The notes beneath the pieces are model-generated. The model saw nothing but the letters and a program-made list of their open reading frames with translations, made no database searches and was not told the DNA's origin. From assembly GCA_012842935.1 (NCBI GenBank), contig DUSC01000202.1:1-39110 (forward strand): a stretch of DNA of 39,110 bases. Direction: 5' to 3'. Source of the DNA: Hyphomicrobiales bacterium (GTDB lineage: Bacteria; Pseudomonadota; Alphaproteobacteria; Rhizobiales; Rhizobiaceae). Positions within the stretch are counted from its first letter, which is position 1. Each line of letters starts with the position of its first letter. Made by a program: the position numbers and the translations under genes. Below are positions 16,355 through 25,007 of this stretch, in pieces.

Positions 16355-17251
16355 ATGGACGACGTCGCCGCGCTGTCGCTGAGGTTCAAGAAGGCCGACG
16401 AACGGCCCGACATGCAGCGGATCGCGCGATGGTCCGGCATCGTCTGCGAGCATACGCGCATTTCCCATCAGAGCGACTATGCATTCGCGTTCAGCGGACC
16501 GACCCATTACCTGGCCCTTCACGACCTGGTCCTGGCCGACGGCAGCATGCTGGTCGACGACCTCAAGCCGATCCCCGGCGGCGACCTGCGCAACAAGATG
16601 ACCTATGTCCCGCCGCACTGTTCGATCACCGGGTGGGCGAGCCCGATCGACCGCACCAACAGCTTCACCGTGCTGTATTTCGATCCCGCCGCTATCGCGG
16701 AGGAGACCGAGCGCCTCTACAGCAGCGCCGACCATGCGCCGCTGATCTACTTCGACGACACGGCGCTGCGCTCGACACTGCTCAAGCTCCAGGGGGTGCT
16801 GACCGACGACACCGCCGACGACGGTCTCTACGCCGAAACGCTCGGCCTGCTCGCCGCGATCGAACTCCAGCGCCTGCAATCGCGGGGACTGCCGGAATCG
16901 GTGAGGAATCGCACCGGCGGTCTCTCCGCCGGTCAGGAAAAACTGGTTCGCGAATTCATCGAGGACCGGTTGGGCGAAGAGATCCGCCTTGACGATCTTG
17001 CCGGCGTGGCTCGGCTCAGCCGATTCCATTTCGCCCGCGCCTTCAAGGCGACGCTTGGGGAACCGCCACATCGCTATGTCATGAAGCGGCGCATCGAGCG
17101 GGCGAAGGATCTCCTCGTCCGGACATCGCTGCCGGTCAGCGAAATCGCAGCCGCCACCGGTTTCCGCAGCGCCAGCCAGTTCAACCGCGCCTTCAGGGAA
17201 CTCGTCGGGGTCACGCCGAGCATATGCCGGCGTACGACGGTCGGTGCCTGA
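16355..17251 (+). CDS. AraC family transcriptional regulator
   Basis: A 298-residue regulator. The first 180 or so residues form a cupin-like sensor region with no recognised ligand (FSGPTHYLALHDLVLADG, KMTYVPPHCSITGW). The last 100 residues hold the double helix-turn-helix of AraC proteins. It has EIRLDDLAGVARLSRFHFARAFKATLGEPPHRYV for the first HTH unit, then the second with PVSEIAAATGFRSASQFNRAFRE and the closing GVTPS. GGAAGGG lies just upstream of ATG 16355. The longer frame from 16268 has a basic, unlike-family extension. A 265 bp gap separates it from plsC. The regulated gene is unknown. Confidence 0.92.
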   Translation: MDDVAALSLRFKKADERPDMQRIARWSGIVCEHTRISHQSDYAFAFSGPTHYLALHDLVLADGSMLVDDLKPIPGGDLRNKMTYVPPHCSITGWASPIDRTNSFTVLYFDPAAIAEETERLYSSADHAPLIYFDDTALRSTLLKLQGVLTDDTADDGLYAETLGLLAAIELQRLQSRGLPESVRNRTGGLSAGQEKLVREFIEDRLGEEIRLDDLAGVARLSRFHFARAFKATLGEPPHRYVMKRRIERAKDLLVRTSLPVSEIAAATGFRSASQFNRAFRELVGVTPSICRRTTVGA

Positions 17252-17272
17252 ACGGCGCGGGAACTTGTCCCT

Positions 17273-17800
17273 TCAAGCTGCCTGGCGCGCAACGATCCGT
17301 CCGACCTCCTCCAGCCAGTGGTCGCGGATCCCCAGCGCCTCGAGATGGGCGATGGTCGAGGTGACGTAATCCTCGTTCGCGCCGGATATGCCGACCGCGC
17401 CGGCGACGGTCGCGGCCGCCTCCCCGGGGTTAAGGTGGCCGGCATACTGCCTGTGCGTCCTGTCGACGACGTAGCAGAGCGCCTCGACCAGATCCCCGCC
17501 GGCCAGGCGGACCGGCAGGAGCCGCTCCATATAGACGCTCGTGACGAGTTCGCGCCGCCGCAGGTAGTCCACCACCTCCTCGCGCAGTTCACCAGGCACC
17601 CGGTAGGCGAGTCCGACGCAGGAGCCGCCCCTGTCGAGGCCGAGCACAAGGCCCGGACGCTGCTCCGTGCCCCTGTGGACCCAGGAATAAACGCAGAGCG
17701 CCCGATGATAGCCGTGCAAGCGCGCCCGGCGCGTCTCGATATGGGCAAAACCGGGACGCCACATCAACGAGCCGTAGCCGAAAACCCAAAAATCGCCCAT
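17273..17800 (-). CDS. Gamma-glutamylcyclotransferase (ChaC family)
   Basis: A 175-residue enzyme of the ChaC-like family, which releases 5-oxoproline from gamma-glutamyl substrates such as glutathione. The diagnostic FGYGSLMWRPGF lies at residues 7-18. Other family blocks are GYHRALCVYSWVHRGT, RPGLVLGLDRGG, VGLAYRV and the C-terminal ANEDYVTSTIAHLEALGI. I chose ATG 17800, which places YGSLMW near the start as in the family. The frame from 17836 adds 12 residues. It is convergent with the AraC gene and divergent from DUF2125 (63 bp between the two starts). Confidence 0.92.
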   Translation of the reverse strand: MGDFWVFGYGSLMWRPGFAHIETRRARLHGYHRALCVYSWVHRGTEQRPGLVLGLDRGGSCVGLAYRVPGELREEVVDYLRRRELVTSVYMERLLPVRLAGGDLVEALCYVVDRTHRQYAGHLNPGEAAATVAGAVGISGANEDYVTSTIAHLEALGIRDHWLEEVGRIVARQAA

Positions 17801-17863
17801 ATCGCACCGCATCCAGCCGATGCGGCCCGGCCGCATCGCCGTTGCCCTAGCGAGACCCGCAGC

Positions 17864-18859
17864 ATGACGTCAAGCGAAGCCCGACGCCCGAAGGGCAACC
17901 GCAAGTTCCTTTGGCTGACCGTCTTCATCGTGCTGCTGTTCGGCGGCTACAGCGCCGGCTGGTTCTACGTCGCCGACCGGGTGAAGGCCGAAGTGGCGAC
18001 TGCCGTCGCGCGGATGAACCGCGGCGACATTCGCCTCGAATGCGACAACCCTCAGGTCGGCGGGTTCCCCTTCCGCATTGGCGTGTCCTGCGATCATGTG
18101 GGCTACGAGGACGGTTCGCGCCAGCTCCGGGCCTCTGCGAGCGGCTTTCGCTCGCTCGCCCAGGTCTACCAGCCAACCCGCGCGCTCGCGGAGCTCGACG
18201 GCCCACTGTACCTCACGGCGCCGGGGGTGGGTTCGATCCGTCTCGACTGGGAAAGGCTGCGCGCCAGCGTCCGAGTTGCCACGCCGCTGCCCGAAAGAGT
18301 GTCGGTGGAAGCAGAGGGCCTGAAGGGAACCTCGGACGCGCCCGGCTCGGCTGCCGTCGCGCTTTTTGCCGCCGACAGGACCGAAGGGCATCTCCGCCCC
18401 AACGGGGCCGACATCGACTGGGCGGGCAGCTTTGCCGGACTGACCATTGATCCCGGCGTCGTCGATGGACGGATCCTGCCGGCGATGAACGGCAGCGGCG
18501 AGGCGACGTTGAAGAACGGCGTCGCGCTTGTCCGGAGCCGACCGAAGTCGCTGCGCGGCCAGGCCGTCGACATCGCCGAGCTCAACCTCGCCTCGGGCGA
18601 CGCCGCCGTTTCGATTCGCGGTCCCGTCTCCGTTGCCGAGGACGGATTGATCGACGCCGACCTCGTCGTCACGATTCGCGATCCGATGGCGGTGGCCGAC
18701 ATTCTCGCTAACGCCTTTCCGGAACGGAAGGGTCCGATCCGGCAAGGCTTCATGGGGCTCTCCCTGCTCGGCAACGAGCCGTCGATGCCGCTGAAGATCG
18801 TGCGCGGCAGGGCTACGCTCGGCTTCATTCCGCTGGGCGAGATCCGGCCGCTGAGATAA
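17864..18859 (+). CDS. DUF2125 family membrane-anchored protein
   Basis: A 331-residue protein with a basic N-terminus, one membrane segment (about residues 15-36, LWLTVFIVLLFGGYSAGWFYVA) and a long periplasmic part rich in beta strands. It matches DUF2125, found in alphaproteobacteria and of unknown function. Typical elements are LECDNPQVGGFPFRIGVSC near the start of the periplasmic domain and a C-terminal GRATLGFIPLGEIRPL. The repeated beta pattern resembles AsmA/DUF945-type lipid-transfer-like folds, but that is only a visual impression. The start at 17864 is the first ATG ahead of the membrane segment. The longer frame runs antisense through the neighbouring ChaC gene. Confidence 0.88.
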   Translation: MTSSEARRPKGNRKFLWLTVFIVLLFGGYSAGWFYVADRVKAEVATAVARMNRGDIRLECDNPQVGGFPFRIGVSCDHVGYEDGSRQLRASASGFRSLAQVYQPTRALAELDGPLYLTAPGVGSIRLDWERLRASVRVATPLPERVSVEAEGLKGTSDAPGSAAVALFAADRTEGHLRPNGADIDWAGSFAGLTIDPGVVDGRILPAMNGSGEATLKNGVALVRSRPKSLRGQAVDIAELNLASGDAAVSIRGPVSVAEDGLIDADLVVTIRDPMAVADILANAFPERKGPIRQGFMGLSLLGNEPSMPLKIVRGRATLGFIPLGEIRPLR

Positions 18860-18860
18860 G

Positions 18861-18876
18861 GCCGTTCCGAAACGGC
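18861..18876. terminator. Hairpin between convergent DUF2125 and cupin genes
   Basis: GCCGTT-CCGA-AACGGC is a perfect 6 bp stem with a 4 nt loop in the 21 bp gap between two convergent stops. No strong T-run on either side (CTTATCTC on the minus strand), so termination is only possible. Confidence 0.35.
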
Positions 18877-18880
18877 GCGG

Positions 18881-19306
18881 TCACCTCGGCCCGGGCGTCC
18901 ATCCGGGGGTGGCGAGTTCGAAACTGGCGAAGTCGAATCCCGGCGCCACCGTGCAGCCGACCAGCGTCCAGTCGCCGAGGCTGCGCGCCGTCTGCCACCA
19001 GTTCGCCGGCACGAGGCCTTGCGGCCGTTCGCCGGCGAGGATGTCCGGACCGAGGCGCATCGTCTCCACCGTTCCGCCGTCTTCGCAGACCGACAGCGAG
19101 AGCGGTGCGCCGGCGTGATAGTGCCAGACCTCGACGGCATCGACGACGCGGTGCCAGGCGGAAACGTCACCCCTTTCCAGCAGGAAATAGATCGCCGTCG
19201 AATGGCCGCGCGGCCCGCCGGCCGCATCGCGGAACGTCTCGACGTACCAGCCTCCCTCCGGATGGCGTTGCATGCCGAGCGCGGCGACGATTTCGGAGGA
19301 CGTCAT
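18881..19306 (-). CDS. Cupin domain protein, DUF985 family
   Basis: A 141-residue single-domain cupin. The DUF985 family start MTSSEIVAALGMQRHPEGGWY is split by Gly turns, with HPEGGWY at 15-21. The second block is SAWHRVVDAVEVWHYHAGAPL with likely metal-ligand His residues. The end GDWTLVGCTVAPGFDFASFELA also fits. Family enzymatic activity is not established. I chose ATG 19306, just after the gloB stop (TGAG-ATG). ATG 19318, overlapping gloB, is an alternative. It is co-directional with gloB and surely co-transcribed. Confidence 0.88.
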   Translation of the reverse strand: MTSSEIVAALGMQRHPEGGWYVETFRDAAGGPRGHSTAIYFLLERGDVSAWHRVVDAVEVWHYHAGAPLSLSVCEDGGTVETMRLGPDILAGERPQGLVPANWWQTARSLGDWTLVGCTVAPGFDFASFELATPGWTPGPR

Positions 19307-19307
19307 C

Positions 19308-20075
19308 TCAGAAGACATCCTTGCGCTTGCGGATCTCGGCGAAGACCTCGGCGTCGCCCGCCCCCTCCATGCCAAGGTTGCGGCGGATCGCCGGATCGTG
19401 CCAGCGCAGGAATGGATTGGTCGAAAGCTCCTCGCCGATGGTGGTCGGCAGCGTCGGCTCGCCGCGCTCGCGCTGCGCTTCGATACGCCGGGCGCGTTCC
19501 TTGAGCGCGGAGTTGGTCGGGTCGACGCTCAGTGCGAAGCGCGCGTTGGCGAGCGTGTACTCGTGACCGCAATAGACCTTCGTGGCGAGGGGCAGCGCCG
19601 CGAGTTTCTTCAGCGATTCGTACATGACCGGAGGCTTCGCCTCGAACAGGCGCCCGCAGCCAAGCGCGAACAGCGTGTCGCCGACAAAGGCGATCCCCGC
19701 CGCCGGGAAATGGTAGGTGACGTGGCCCGCCGTATGGCCCGGCGTGGCGATGACGCGCACGGTCTCGCCGCCGAAGGCGAACGTATCGCCGTCCGCGACC
19801 GTCCGGTCGATGCCGGGGATCTTCGAAGCCTCCGCAGCCGGACCGACGACGGTCAGGCCGAACCGTTGCTTGAGGGCGAGGTTCGCCTCGACGTGGTCGC
19901 CATGGTGATGGGTCGTCAGGATATGCGTCGGCTTCCATCCGGTCCGCTCGATCGCGGCGAGGATGGCGGCTTCCTCAGGCGCATCGATCAGCGCCGTCTG
20001 GCCGGTCTTCGGGTCGTGTACAAGAACGCCGAAATTATCGCTCCGGCACATGAACTGGTCGATCTGCAACGTCAT
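19308..20075 (-). CDS. gloB: Hydroxyacylglutathione hydrolase (glyoxalase II)
   Basis: A 255-residue metallo-beta-lactamase-fold enzyme that hydrolyses S-D-lactoylglutathione to lactate and glutathione, the second step of methylglyoxal detoxification. The metal motif THHHGDH is at residues 55-61. Further ligands lie in [28 protein letters not shown] and YCGHEYT. The C-terminal glyoxalase II region is present ([12 protein letters not shown]). ATG 20075 gives the family start [18 protein letters not shown]. The longer frame lacks family similarity. The nearby ChaC-type gene also concerns glutathione. Confidence 0.95.
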   Translation of the reverse strand: MTLQIDQFMCRSDNFGVLVHDPKTGQTALIDAPEEAAILAAIERTGWKPTHILTTHHHGDHVEANLALKQRFGLTVVGPAAEASKIPGIDRTVADGDTFAFGGETVRVIATPGHTAGHVTYHFPAAGIAFVGDTLFALGCGRLFEAKPPVMYESLKKLAALPLATKVYCGHEYTLANARFALSVDPTNSALKERARRIEAQRERGEPTLPTTIGEELSTNPFLRWHDPAIRRNLGMEGAGDAEVFAEIRKRKDVF

Positions 20076-20284
20076 GGCGAACTCCCGTGGAAGGCCGGAA
20101 TCTAGATCAGATTCGCGCGGGATTGTACCTCGCGAAATACCGGATAGCGCTCCGTCAGGGGGCTCCGTCGCCGCCTGTCGGATGTCGGGTCGCTGCTTCA
20201 CACTGACGCCGCATTTTCCGTGTGCAAGAGGGCCGGGGGAACTCGTGCATCGTGGAGCCGGTGCTTTCGTCATTTGGAGACGCC

Positions 20285-21091
20285 ATGGCAGGTCTTGCCC
20301 AATTCCTCCTGCTCACCGCAATGGTCATCACCGTGACGCCGCCGAAGGACGCGCCGGGCGGCGGCATCGACGACGACGCGGCGGCCTTTTATGGCGAGTA
20401 TGTCGTTTCCTTCTACGGACTGCCGGTGGCGAGTTCCACCTTCCGCAGCAGCTTCCGGGACGGACGCTTCGCCATGGAGGGCACGCTGTCGAGCGCCGGC
20501 CTGGCGCGAATCTTCGACAGTACGACTGCATCGGTTGCGGTCAATGGCCGCTTCTCCGGCCGCAACCCGCGCCCTGACGGATATGCGGTCTCCTATACCA
20601 GCGGTGGCAAGGACAAGCGCACGGCCCTCTCGTTTTCCGGCAGCGGTGTCTCCCGCGTCGTCAACGAGCCGCCACTGAAGAAGCGCGACAAGGACTGGGT
20701 TCCCGTCACGGCCAAGCACCTCGCGTCCGTAACCGACCCGGTCTCGGCCGTTCTCGTCCGCGCCTCGGACCCCGACGACGTCTGCGGCCGTACCCTCAGT
20801 GTCTTCGACGGCGAGTTGCGCGCCGATCTCAGGCTTGGCGCCAGCCAGCGGGTAAGTGTCGAAATCGGCGCCTACAACGGCGAGGCGGTCACCTGCGAGG
20901 CCCGCTTCGTTCCGGTCGCCGGCTACCGCCCCGGCAACAAGTCGATCGCGTGGTTGCGCGATCACGGGGCGATCACGGTGACGTTTGCACCGCTCGGCAA
21001 AACGGGCATATATGCGCCCGTCCACGCCACCGTCGGCACGCAGATCGGAACGATAACCCTCTACGCGCGGCGGCTGGAGGCACGGGAATAG
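20285..21091 (+). CDS. DUF3108 domain secreted protein
   Basis: A 268-residue predicted exported protein. The hydrophobic start ([20 protein letters not shown]) works as a signal peptide or anchor. The following domain, with [22 protein letters not shown] and [21 protein letters not shown], matches DUF3108, a beta-rich outer-membrane or periplasmic fold of unknown role. GGAGACGCC immediately precedes ATG 20285. The longer frame from 20222 has no signal peptide. It is divergent from gloB. In many rhizobia a DUF3108 gene is next to rpmB. Here rpmB is about 7 kb away. Confidence 0.88.
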   Translation: MAGLAQFLLLTAMVITVTPPKDAPGGGIDDDAAAFYGEYVVSFYGLPVASSTFRSSFRDGRFAMEGTLSSAGLARIFDSTTASVAVNGRFSGRNPRPDGYAVSYTSGGKDKRTALSFSGSGVSRVVNEPPLKKRDKDWVPVTAKHLASVTDPVSAVLVRASDPDDVCGRTLSVFDGELRADLRLGASQRVSVEIGAYNGEAVTCEARFVPVAGYRPGNKSIAWLRDHGAITVTFAPLGKTGIYAPVHATVGTQIGTITLYARRLEARE

Positions 21092-21127
21092 GGACGGCCC
21101 GCCGGCGCGTCCCGACAGGGGACGAGG

Positions 21128-22033
21128 ATGGGACGCGCTACGCTGATCGGCTTTGCCGCTGTCGCCATGTGGGCGATGCTGGCGCTGTTCACCGACGCGT
21201 CGGGCAAGGTGCCGCCGTTCCTGCTGTCGGCGCTCACCTTCGCCATCGGCACGCTCGTTGGCCTCGCCATCCGCGTCTTGGCGCCGCCGCGAGAACCCGT
21301 CGTGATCCCCCTCCAGGTGTGGGTGATCGGCATTGCCGGCCTTTTCGGCTACCACTTCTTCTATTTCACCGCCCTCCGCCATGCGCCGGCCGTCGAGGCG
21401 AGCCTGATCGCCTATCTGTGGCCGCTGCTGATCGTGGTCGGCTCGGCCCTGATGCCGGGCGAGCGCCTGCAGTGGCACCATGTTGCCGGCGCCGCGCTCG
21501 GTCTTGCCGGCACCGCGCTGATCGTCACCAAGGGCAGCGGCGTCGCCTTCGACGGGCAGTATGCCTTCGGCTACCTGATGGCCGGCGTCTGCGCCTTCGT
21601 CTGGTCGGCCTATTCGCTGTTGTCGCGCCGTTTCCCCGAGGTGCCGACCAGCGTCGTCACATGGTTCTGCGCGGCGACGTCGGTGTTGTCGCTGCTCTGC
21701 CACCTGCTGCTCGAGGAGACGGTACTGCCGCAAACGCCGGGAGAATGGCTGGCGGTAGCAGGCCTCGGCCTGATGCCGGTGGGGGCGGCCTTCTACGCTT
21801 GGGACGTCGGCGTGAAGAAGGGCAACATCCAGGTTCTGGGCGCCGCGAGCTACGCGGCACCGCTGCTTTCGACGCTGGCGCTGATCGTCACCGGCTACGC
21901 CGAGCCTGCGCCGGCAATCCTCGCCGCCTGCGTCCTGATAACGTCCGGGGCGGTGCTGGCAGCGAAGTCCATGCTGTTCCGGCGCCGGGCGCCCGAGACG
22001 GCCGGCGCCCAGCGCGAAAGGATTTCCGCATGA
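21128..22033 (+). CDS. DMT superfamily (EamA) transporter
   Basis: A 301-residue inner-membrane protein with about ten hydrophobic segments arranged as two EamA repeats. Each repeat ends in a typical block: LRHAPAVEASLIAYLWPLL in the first and VKKGNIQVLGAASYAAPLL in the second. The sequence is closest in feel to YddG-type aromatic amino-acid exporters. The substrate is inferred only. GGGGACGAGG lies before the ATG. It overlaps the next gene by the four bases ATGA, so the two are coupled. Confidence 0.9.
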   Translation: MGRATLIGFAAVAMWAMLALFTDASGKVPPFLLSALTFAIGTLVGLAIRVLAPPREPVVIPLQVWVIGIAGLFGYHFFYFTALRHAPAVEASLIAYLWPLLIVVGSALMPGERLQWHHVAGAALGLAGTALIVTKGSGVAFDGQYAFGYLMAGVCAFVWSAYSLLSRRFPEVPTSVVTWFCAATSVLSLLCHLLLEETVLPQTPGEWLAVAGLGLMPVGAAFYAWDVGVKKGNIQVLGAASYAAPLLSTLALIVTGYAEPAPAILAACVLITSGAVLAAKSMLFRRRAPETAGAQRERISA

Positions 22034-22701
22034 TGCCGTTCCCGGGTGGTATCGAGGAGACCGCGAATGCGACGCTCCTGTTCTCCTTCGCTGCCGGCGT
22101 GTTCTATCTCTTCATCGTCGAAGCCCGCGTCTCGCTGGCGCGCTCGGCGATCAAGACCGCGTCGATCCTCCTTCTCGCCATGCTGTCGGCGGTGCGCGGT
22201 GGCCCCCTCCTGCTCACCGGCGGGCTTCTGCTGTCGTCAGCCGGCGACGCCTTCCTGTCGCGCAACGGCGAGCGTGCCTTCATGGGTGGGCTGGCGAGCT
22301 TCCTGGTCGCGCATCTCTGCTACATCGCGCTGTTCTCGCTCGCCGGCGGCGGCTTCGCGCTTCTGCTCGTCGACCTCTGGCGTACGGTGGTCGCCGTGCT
22401 GATGGCGGGCTCCGTGCTCGCCATGATGATCGTGCTCCTGCCCCGCGTCGGCCCGTCTTTGCGCCTGCCGGTGCTGGTCTACGGCCTGGCGATCCTGACG
22501 ATGGGGTTGTCGGCGCTGACGCTCGACAACTACTGGATCCTCGCCGGTGCCATCCTGTTCATGGCGTCGGACGCCATTCTCGCCACCGAACGCTTCCTCA
22601 CCTCCGGCGTGTCGCCGAACAGGCTCGCCATGCGCATTGCGGTATGGGTCGCCTATTATGCGGCCCAGCTCACCATCACGCTCGGCGTGCTCCTGGCGTA
22701 G
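22030..22701 (+). CDS. YhhN/TMEM86 family membrane protein (lysoplasmalogenase-like)
   Basis: A 223-residue protein with about seven or eight membrane segments, matching the YhhN family, whose animal member TMEM86B hydrolyses lysoplasmalogen. Family features are the polar residues inside membrane helices: LLLSSAGDAFLS near residue 75, FLVAHLCYIALF, and ILFMASDAILATERF near the C-terminus, with conserved Asp in GD and SD. No bacterial function is established. It starts in the ATGA overlap with the DMT gene and is convergent with tyrC (6 bp gap). Confidence 0.88.
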   Translation: MMPFPGGIEETANATLLFSFAAGVFYLFIVEARVSLARSAIKTASILLLAMLSAVRGGPLLLTGGLLLSSAGDAFLSRNGERAFMGGLASFLVAHLCYIALFSLAGGGFALLLVDLWRTVVAVLMAGSVLAMMIVLLPRVGPSLRLPVLVYGLAILTMGLSALTLDNYWILAGAILFMASDAILATERFLTSGVSPNRLAMRIAVWVAYYAAQLTITLGVLLA

Positions 22702-22707
22702 GCGTCC

Positions 22708-23682
22708 TCAGTTCGAGGCGGCCCCGGCTTCGGCCGGTTCCTCGGCTGCTGTTCCTTTCGGCTGCACAACGGCCTGGCGGCCGAAGTCGGCGGCGTCGGT
22801 GTCCTGGCCGGCCTCTATGATCGAGCGGCGGATCGCCCGGGTGCGCGTGAAGAGGTCGAACAACTTGTCACCATCGCCCCAGCGGATGGCACGCTGCAGC
22901 GAGGAGAGATCCTCCGAGAAGCGGGCCAGCATCTCCAGGATGGCATCCTTGTTGTGCAGGCAGACGTCGCGCCACATGGTCGGGTCGGAAGCCGCGAGGC
23001 GGGTGAAGTCCCGGAAGCCCGAAGCCGAGTACTTGATCACCTCCGACTTTGTCACCGTTTCCAGGTCGTCGGCCGTGCCGACGATGTTGTAGGCGATGAT
23101 GTGTGGCAGGTGGGAGACGATGGCGAGTGTCTTGTCGTGATGCGCGGCGTCCATCGTGTCGATGTTTGAGCCGCAGCGGCGCCAGAATTCCGAAAGTTTT
23201 TCGAGCGCTTGGGGATCCGTGCCCGGCAGCGGCGTGAAGATGCACCAGCGATTCTTGAACAGGTCGGCGAAGCCGGCGTCCGGACCCGACTTCTCGGTGC
23301 CGGCCAGCGGGTGACCGGGGATGAAGTGTACGCCTACGGGAATGTGCGGCTGCATCTGCGCGATCACCGAGGCCTTTGTCGAGCCGACGTCGGTGACGAT
23401 GGCGCCCCTCTTCAGCGCCGGCGCGATCGCCTTCGCCACCTCCTCCGACGAGCCGACCGGCACCGACACGATGACCAGGTCCGCGTCGCGGACGGCGTCG
23501 GCCATGTCGGTCGTATAGCTGTCGCCGAGTCCGAGTTCCTCGGCGCGGGCCAGCGTCGCCACGCTGCGGGTGGCGATCGAGACGTGGTCGGCGAGGTTCT
23601 CGCGGCGGATGACGCGGGCGAGCGAAGAGCCGATCAGCCCGATACCGATCAGGGCGATCTTTTTGAACAGGATTTCTGACAT
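22708..23682 (-). CDS. tyrC: Prephenate/arogenate dehydrogenase
   Basis: A 324-residue NAD(P)-dependent dehydrogenase of tyrosine biosynthesis that oxidatively decarboxylates prephenate and/or arogenate. The Rossmann motif IALIGIGLIGSSLAR is at residues 9-23. Other blocks are DVGSTKASV, the substrate segment GVHFIPGHPLAGTEKSG, and HHDKTLAIVSHLPHIIAY with the conserved His pair. The C-terminus ends in a Glu/Ala-rich tail. ATG 23682 follows the hisC stop by two bases. The longer frame reads the hisC region in a wrong frame. It is transcribed with hisC. Confidence 0.95.
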   Translation of the reverse strand: MSEILFKKIALIGIGLIGSSLARVIRRENLADHVSIATRSVATLARAEELGLGDSYTTDMADAVRDADLVIVSVPVGSSEEVAKAIAPALKRGAIVTDVGSTKASVIAQMQPHIPVGVHFIPGHPLAGTEKSGPDAGFADLFKNRWCIFTPLPGTDPQALEKLSEFWRRCGSNIDTMDAAHHDKTLAIVSHLPHIIAYNIVGTADDLETVTKSEVIKYSASGFRDFTRLAASDPTMWRDVCLHNKDAILEMLARFSEDLSSLQRAIRWGDGDKLFDLFTRTRAIRRSIIEAGQDTDAADFGRQAVVQPKGTAAEEPAEAGAASN

Positions 23683-23684
23683 CT

Positions 23685-24788
23685 TCAGGCCTTCAGGAAT
23701 TCCGCGAGTGCGGCGACGACGCCGCGGTTGGCGTCCTCGCTGCCGATCGTCATGCGCAGCGCGTTGGGAAAGCCGTAGGCCGTCACCCGGCGCAGGATGA
23801 AGCCGCGGGCGGAGAGGTATTCGTCGGCCAGCGCCGCCGAGTGCTTCGCCGCGTCGGGGAAATGGATCAGGATGAAGTTGCCGACGCTGGGCGTCACCCG
23901 CAGCCCGAGTCTGCCGAGCTCGGCGGTCACCCAGCCGAGCCACCGGCCATTGTGGGCGACGGAACGCTCGACATGGCCGCGGTCGCGCATCGCCGCGACG
24001 CCCGCCTCGATGGCGATGGCGTTGACGTTGAACGGGTCGCGCACCCGTTCCAGCGCGTCGACGATCGCCGCCGGCGCGTAGATCCAGCCGATCCTCGCTC
24101 CGCCGAGGCCGTGGACCTTGGAGAAGGTGCGCGTCATGACGACGTTGCCTGAGCCCGAAACCAGCTCGACGCCGGCCTCGTAGTCGTTGCGGCGCACGTA
24201 CTCGGCATAGGCCGCGTCGATGACCAGCAGAACGTTGCCCGGCAAAGCGGCGTGCAGGCGGCGTACCTCGTCGATCGGCAGGTAGGTGCCGGTCGGGTTG
24301 TTCGGATTGGCGAGGAATACGATCCTGGTGCGCGGCGTCAGCGCCGCAAGGATGGCGTCGACATTCGCGGTCTCGGCGCTCTCGCGCGCTGCGACCGGCG
24401 TGGCGCCGACGCTCTGGATGTAGATCTTGTAGGCGAGAAATCCGTGCTCGGTGTAAATTCCCTCGTCGCCTTGTCCGACATAGATGCGGGTGAGGAGCGC
24501 CAGAGCCTCGTCCGAACCGTTGAAGCACATGATGTTGGCGACGTTGAGCCCGTGCGTCTCGGCGATCGCCTCACGCAGCCGCCTGGCGGCGCCGTCGGGA
24601 TAGAACTCCATACGCTCGGCCGCGGCTTTCGCCGCCTCAATGGCGGCTGGCGAGGCGCCGAGCGGGTTCTCGTTCGACGACAATTTGTGGACCCTGGCCA
24701 CACCGGCCGGGGCGGCGCTCTTACCGGGCACGTAGGCGTCGATGTCCATCACGCCGGGGCGGGGCTGCGGGCGAAGCTCGATGTTCAT
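23685..24788 (-). CDS. hisC: Histidinol-phosphate / aromatic aminotransferase
   Basis: A 367-residue PLP aminotransferase of class I/II, subfamily HisC. Motifs are [10 protein letters not shown] near residue 35, NPNNPTG at 161-167, DAAYAEYV at 191-198 and the PLP Lys224 in [15 protein letters not shown]. Pairing with tyrC suggests work on aromatic keto acids or prephenate as well as imidazole-acetol phosphate. Many rhizobia have more than one HisC, so the histidine role is not certain. ATG 24788 gives the family start [20 protein letters not shown], with AGGAC before it. A perfect 12 bp palindrome (CGAGGGCCCTCG, 24804-24815) lies in its leader. Confidence 0.92.
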   Translation of the reverse strand: MNIELRPQPRPGVMDIDAYVPGKSAAPAGVARVHKLSSNENPLGASPAAIEAAKAAAERMEFYPDGAARRLREAIAETHGLNVANIMCFNGSDEALALLTRIYVGQGDEGIYTEHGFLAYKIYIQSVGATPVAARESAETANVDAILAALTPRTRIVFLANPNNPTGTYLPIDEVRRLHAALPGNVLLVIDAAYAEYVRRNDYEAGVELVSGSGNVVMTRTFSKVHGLGGARIGWIYAPAAIVDALERVRDPFNVNAIAIEAGVAAMRDRGHVERSVAHNGRWLGWVTAELGRLGLRVTPSVGNFILIHFPDAAKHSAALADEYLSARGFILRRVTAYGFPNALRMTIGSEDANRGVVAALAEFLKA

Positions 24789-24846
24789 TGCGGTCGTCCT
24801 GCTCGAGGGCCCTCGCGGGCGGTGAGCCTCTATCAAGCTTTCGCCG

Positions 24847-24874
24847 TTGACGCAAAGGGCGACCGGGCCTAAAA
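24847..24874 (+). promoter_or_regulatory. Putative metA promoter
   Basis: TTGACG (24847-24852), a 16 nt spacer, then CTAAAA (24869-24874) form a sigma-70-type pair. The predicted start of transcription, near 24881, is just upstream of the SAM-II aptamer, as expected. Confidence 0.5.
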
Positions 24875-24886
24875 GCGGGCGGGTTC

Positions 24887-24937
24887 CGTGGTGATTTGGC
24901 CGGTCGGCTTGCAGCCACGTTAAACAAGTCGCTAAAG
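24887..24937 (+). ncRNA. SAM-II riboswitch (metA leader)
   Basis: Matches the SAM-II class, found upstream of metA in alphaproteobacteria. P1 is CGTGG (24887-24891) with CCACG (24915-24919). The conserved TGATTT follows in the loop. Pseudoknot P2 is CGGCTT (24905-24910) with AAGTCG (24926-24931), including one G-U pair. The conserved end GCTAAAG is at 24931-24937. SAM binding should reduce metA expression. An intrinsic terminator lies just downstream at 24961. Confidence 0.92.
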
Positions 24938-24960
24938 GGCCGTTCGACGCAAATCCGCTG

Positions 24961-24994
24961 GACCGGCCGCGATATCGCCGCCGGTCTTTGTTTT
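24961..24994 (+). terminator. Intrinsic terminator / attenuator between SAM-II and metA
   Basis: GACCGGC (24961-24967) pairs with GCCGGTC (24980-24986). A C-C mismatch and an inner GCG/CGC pair with ATAT loop extend the stem, and TTTGTTTT follows (24987-24994). It sits between the aptamer and the metA ribosome site GGAG (24995-24998). Its 5' arm GACCGGCC is a perfect complement of aptamer loop GGCCGGTC (24898-24905). The hairpin can therefore be replaced by an antiterminator when SAM is absent. Confidence 0.8.
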
Positions 24995-25007
24995 GGAGTT
25001 TGCGCCA

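Noticed and set aside
20270-21733. 487-residue minus-strand frame opposite DUF3108 and the DMT gene
   Set aside because: Antisense shadow of two recognised genes.
24921-24937. TTAAAC near 24920 as a CtrA half-site before metA
   Set aside because: It is part of the conserved SAM-II sequence and lacks the second TTAA.
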